Position numbers and translations under genes: made by a program. From Marinilactibacillus kalidii (GTDB lineage: Bacteria > Bacillota > Bacilli > Lactobacillales > Carnobacteriaceae_A), in assembly GCF_017599325.1 (NCBI RefSeq), contig NZ_JAGFVM010000043.1:1-64000 (forward strand): a DNA stretch of 64,000 nucleotides, in the 5' to 3' direction. Below the pieces are notes generated by a model that was not told where the DNA came from, made no database searches, and saw only the letters and a program-made list of their open reading frames with translations. This document shows, one piece after another, positions 61,605 to 64,000 of this stretch. The stretch's first letter is position 1; each line of letters starts with the position of its first letter.

Positions 61605-61642
61605 AAAAAGCATCAATCCCAATAAGTGGATTGATGCTTTTT
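61605..61642. terminator. Bidirectional terminator
   Basis: AAAAAGCATCAATCC / GGATTGATGCTTTTT between the repressor and the convergent FNT gene; right boundary of the phage-like region. Confidence 0.9.
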
Positions 61643-61654
61643 GTTGTTTCATCA

Positions 61655-62455
61655 TTAATCTAGGTAAACATGATCGCCTTTGTTCAACCATGAATAGGCA
61701 AGGCCGATGACTAGACCGCCACCTACAAAGTTTCCTAATGCTGCAAACAGTAAGTTGATTTCAACAGCTGTTGCTGTCATTCCTTCAATTGCTCCGCCAG
61801 ATGCAAAGAAAGCTAATGGGAATGATGAAAAGTTCGCGATAACGTGCTCAAAGCCTAAGAAAGCAAAAATAAAGATAATGAATATCATTGCTATCACTTT
61901 TCCTGCATCGTCTTTCATACGTATCGTACAGTACACAGCAGTATTAACTATAACATTCGCAAAGATTCCTTCAGTAAAAATTTGTAGTGGTGTTTTAGCA
62001 AGCTTCCCTTCAATCGCTGTAAAAAGAAAATGGTCTGAAGGTAAATTTTGAAAAGTAGAAGTCAATGATACTAAGTAGCTTGCAAGAACGCCACCAATCA
62101 AATTAAACAATAAGCAGGCAAACAAGATCGTTAATGCTTTTTTAATTGTCAGCATTTTACGATGCACACCTACTGTTGCATACATCATATTCGAGGTTCC
62201 TAATTCTGCATTCATGTAAATGATCATCACTAGTGACCAACTGAACATAAATGAATAAAGAAATTTACCAGATCCATGTGCTATTTTTTCTGCGTACTGC
62301 CCTGTAATCACAGCAATCGCTGTTCCTAAAGTTAAAAATAGCGTGGCTAACATAGCTCTGACTAAATAACGTGTTGTACTTTTTTCAAATAATTGCTTTT
62401 TCTTTTCGATACTTGATTCTATCGAATAAAATAATCCATGATAATTGGCATCCAT
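61655..62455 (-). CDS. Formate/nitrite transporter (FNT) family channel
   Basis: 266 aa with six membrane segments. Family features: TLFLTLGTAIAVITG in TM1-2, ELGTSNMMYATVGVHRK near the omega loop, and a closing NFVGGGLVIGLAY. The pentameric FNT channels move formate, nitrite, lactate or hydrosulfide; in a fermenting LAB formate export is most likely, but nothing adjacent decides. Single gene, ordinary chromosomal context to the right of the tail cluster. Confidence 0.9.
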   Translation of the reverse strand: MDANYHGLFYSIESSIEKKKQLFEKSTTRYLVRAMLATLFLTLGTAIAVITGQYAEKIAHGSGKFLYSFMFSWSLVMIIYMNAELGTSNMMYATVGVHRKMLTIKKALTILFACLLFNLIGGVLASYLVSLTSTFQNLPSDHFLFTAIEGKLAKTPLQIFTEGIFANVIVNTAVYCTIRMKDDAGKVIAMIFIIFIFAFLGFEHVIANFSSFPLAFFASGGAIEGMTATAVEINLLFAALGNFVGGGLVIGLAYSWLNKGDHVYLD

Positions 62456-62787
62456 TGTATCCCATCCCCTTGTTAACTATTTCACTATGCGATTATTCTA
62501 CCACCAATGAAAGGATTTGAAAATGGCTTTTTCATTCATTTTCAAAAGAATACGTTTCCATTTAATAAATATCATACTTTTGACTTATATTCCTTTTTTG
62601 AACTTAAATGCACACCTTTTTTTACTTTTACTCTTTTACTAATGAAGGATCAACATTAAAAAGCGGATCGTTCACACTATCACGAAACATTTTCAAATCA
62701 CATTCAGATGATTCTTGCAATAAAAAACAGAAGCTAGTAGTTTTACTCTAACTTCTGTGGTCGATCATATGCGGCTTTTACTTTCGA
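62456..62787. other. Intergenic region with dyad and terminator
   Basis: TTTGAAAATG (62516-62525) and its exact complement (62537-62546) form a 10-bp dyad 60-90 bp upstream of the FNT gene. ACAGAAG / CTTCTGT (62727-62758) with a T-run on the minus strand terminates the downstream-lying ChW gene. No ORF. Confidence 0.6.
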
Positions 62788-63570
62788 TTATTTCGCTGGT
62801 CTATATCCAGCTTTTAAGGCTTGAGCTTCTGTTGTAAACATCGCTTTTGGTTTAGTCGTTGATTTGTAATATTGGCTATTTGGTATATGATAGATTTTAT
62901 TGCTCGAACCTTTGATCAAACCTTTACCTTTACGATCAACATATTTTTTATTTCCATCTCTAAACACATTGTTCACTGTACCCGGCGCTTTACTTCCTTT
63001 TTTCACTAGTTTCATTTCAATGCCCTCTAACCTAAAATTCAGGCCTAAAGTGCCAGCAGGTTCACCATTTTTAGCCCAACCTTGCCATCCGAATGTTTCT
63101 GAATAAACACGGTAGTATACGTCATACTTTTTCTCCATTTGTCCAGTTAACTTGACCTTGATTGCTTCTAGTCGCTTAGATTCACCTTGTGTTCCGCTTA
63201 ATTGGCCATTGGACTTCCAACCCATCCATCCTTTAGATTGTACGTAAGTTTGATAGGTAATGCCTCCCGTAACTGCTGGATTCGTTAGGTCAATTTTTAT
63301 TGCTTCTACTCTTTTGCCCTTACCAAGCATTCCAGAAGTCTTACCATTATTTACTTTTGACTGCCAGCCCTTTGACTGCATTAAAGTTGAATAGTTGATT
63401 TTCATCGGTTCTTTTACTTTTGTACTCGTAGCTGTTTGTTTTACTTTAGCTGTAGTAGGTTTTGTTGTTACGGTTGTTGCTGCTTGTACGTCCATCGGGC
63501 TACTTATATATCCGTTTAACCCAAAGGATAATAATAAAGCAGTCATGACACTGATCATTCGTTTTTTCAT
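62788..63570 (-). CDS. Secreted ChW-repeat protein with C-terminal Ada-like module
   Basis: 260 aa. Signal peptide (1-30, cleavage near VQAA), Thr/Lys-rich linker (31-55), three ChW repeats (about 57-105, 106-150, 152-190; each with GWQ/GWM...NG..SG..G...R.EAI.., e.g. GWMGWKSNGQLSG), and a C-terminal module (about 212-260: KIYHIPNSQYYKSTTKP, FTTEAQALKAGYRPAK) like those following nucleases and cell-surface proteins in Gram-positives. Probably extracellular and wall- or matrix-binding. No sortase motif. Catalytic activity is not evident. Confidence 0.8.
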   Translation of the reverse strand: MKKRMISVMTALLLSFGLNGYISSPMDVQAATTVTTKPTTAKVKQTATSTKVKEPMKINYSTLMQSKGWQSKVNNGKTSGMLGKGKRVEAIKIDLTNPAVTGGITYQTYVQSKGWMGWKSNGQLSGTQGESKRLEAIKVKLTGQMEKKYDVYYRVYSETFGWQGWAKNGEPAGTLGLNFRLEGIEMKLVKKGSKAPGTVNNVFRDGNKKYVDRKGKGLIKGSSNKIYHIPNSQYYKSTTKPKAMFTTEAQALKAGYRPAK

Positions 63571-63687
63571 TCGCTATCCTCTTTTCTTCTTTAAGAAGAG
63601 CATAGCATATGGAATCGTTTTATCCACTCCAAATTGTGAACGAAAATTGTTTTATCTAATTGATTTCAATCTACTTCAAGGATTTTC

Positions 63688-64000
63688 TTATGTTAAACGT
63701 TTATTGAAATAATATTTTGTGACACCTTTCATCGGCATATCTTCTAAAGTAGCATAGACTTTGAAACCAGCTTTCTTATAGAAATCAACAGCTTGGTAAC
63801 TTCTAGTCGTCAACGTCAGCTGAATGATAGCCATTTCTCTAGCTATTCGTTCCACCTCTTCTAGTAACTGACTACCAATAGATTGCCCTCTATAAGTGCT
63901 TTTAACTGCCAGTAAGGACACATGCATATTTTGGTATTCTATCTTTGCTACAATACCGCCAGTAATTTCATCTCTTTCATCGTATGCACCGATAGCAATT
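63688..64000 (-). CDS. GNAT-family acetyltransferase, 5' end outside window
   Basis: About 103 codons visible; the frame is open to the right edge, so the Met at 63927 is internal. The acetyl-CoA site is in VKSTYRGQSIGSQLLEEVER (Q/R-x-x-G-x-G/I-like), followed by LTTRSYQAVDFYKKAGF, the end of the GNAT fold. Substrate unknown. Convergent with nothing visible; the ChW gene follows on the same strand after 117 bp. Confidence 0.88.
   Translation of the reverse strand, partial: IAIGAYDERDEITGGIVAKIEYQNMHVSLLAVKSTYRGQSIGSQLLEEVERIAREMAIIQLTLTTRSYQAVDFYKKAGFKVYATLEDMPMKGVTKYYFNKRLT

Noticed and set aside
1-64000. CRISPR array, rRNA or tRNA genes, replication origin
   Set aside because: No regularly spaced repeats, no rRNA or tRNA sequence apart from the tRNA-like part of tmRNA, and no DnaA-box cluster noticed.

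Overview
The window looks like a chromosome segment from a low-GC Gram-positive lactic acid bacterium, most likely Carnobacteriaceae-like (Marinilactibacillus/Alkalibacterium/Carnobacterium type). The basis is gene content and order (sufCDSUB, pst, T-box-led metNPQ, a DUF2969 protein, an orphan GcvH-like protein), Gram-positive ribosome binding sites and intrinsic terminators, an ANNNNNTYALAA tmRNA tag, and very acidic mature lipoproteins that would suit a salt- or alkali-adapted organism. The genus is an inference.

Layout. 1-938: right part of an IS3-family insertion sequence. 955-1786: a two-peptide (class IIb) bacteriocin with double-glycine leaders plus a putative immunity gene, behind a 21-nt-spaced direct repeat typical of bacteriocin response regulators. 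2105-7322: Fe-S assembly operon sufCDSUB. 7619-12139: small membrane proteins, a cation/proton antiporter behind a structured, terminator-ended leader RNA, a class I amidotransferase, a GNAT enzyme and an alpha/beta hydrolase. 12254-16601: high-affinity phosphate uptake pstS-C-A-B-phoU with a four-repeat Pho box; PstS has its two half-domains in swapped order. 16900-24180: DASS anion symporter, 4-oxalocrotonate tautomerase, methionine importer metNPQ under a T-box, GcvH-like protein, ArsC/Spx-like protein, YihY-type membrane protein and DUF2969 protein. 24362-28851: FAH-family enzyme, Na/Pi cotransporter and an Atg22-like MFS transporter; the gap between the last two carries two more Pho boxes. 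28931-38808: a peptide-utilisation operon (two M20 amidohydrolases, OppBCADF, M20 dipeptidase) with a good promoter and CodY-like sites. 39355-40501: a small unknown gene and a sirtuin. 40669-41034: tmRNA (ssrA).

41.0-61.6 kb is phage-derived. A 74-bp imperfect direct repeat made of the ssrA 3' end and its terminator (41026-41099 and 45677-45750) bounds a 4.6-kb prophage relic holding two possible conversion genes and a decayed lysis cassette with a frameshifted endolysin. A RelE/RelB-type toxin-antitoxin pair and a third endolysin remnant follow. From 48.1 to 61.6 kb there is an apparently intact tail-and-lysis cluster with no integrase, replication, terminase, portal or capsid gene: SOS-type S24 repressor, divergent late regulator, tail completion proteins, tail tube, two tail chaperones joined by a -1 frameshift site, tape measure, Dit, a 1331-aa Tal/fibre with pyocin-knob and S74 domains, holin and endolysin. 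The order matches the Listeria monocin (F-type tailocin) locus as I recall it, so this is probably a phage-tail-like bacteriocin. It is the most interesting system in the window, and the cell would encode a peptide bacteriocin as well.

61655-64000: formate/nitrite-type channel, a secreted ChW-repeat protein and a GNAT acetyltransferase cut by the window edge.
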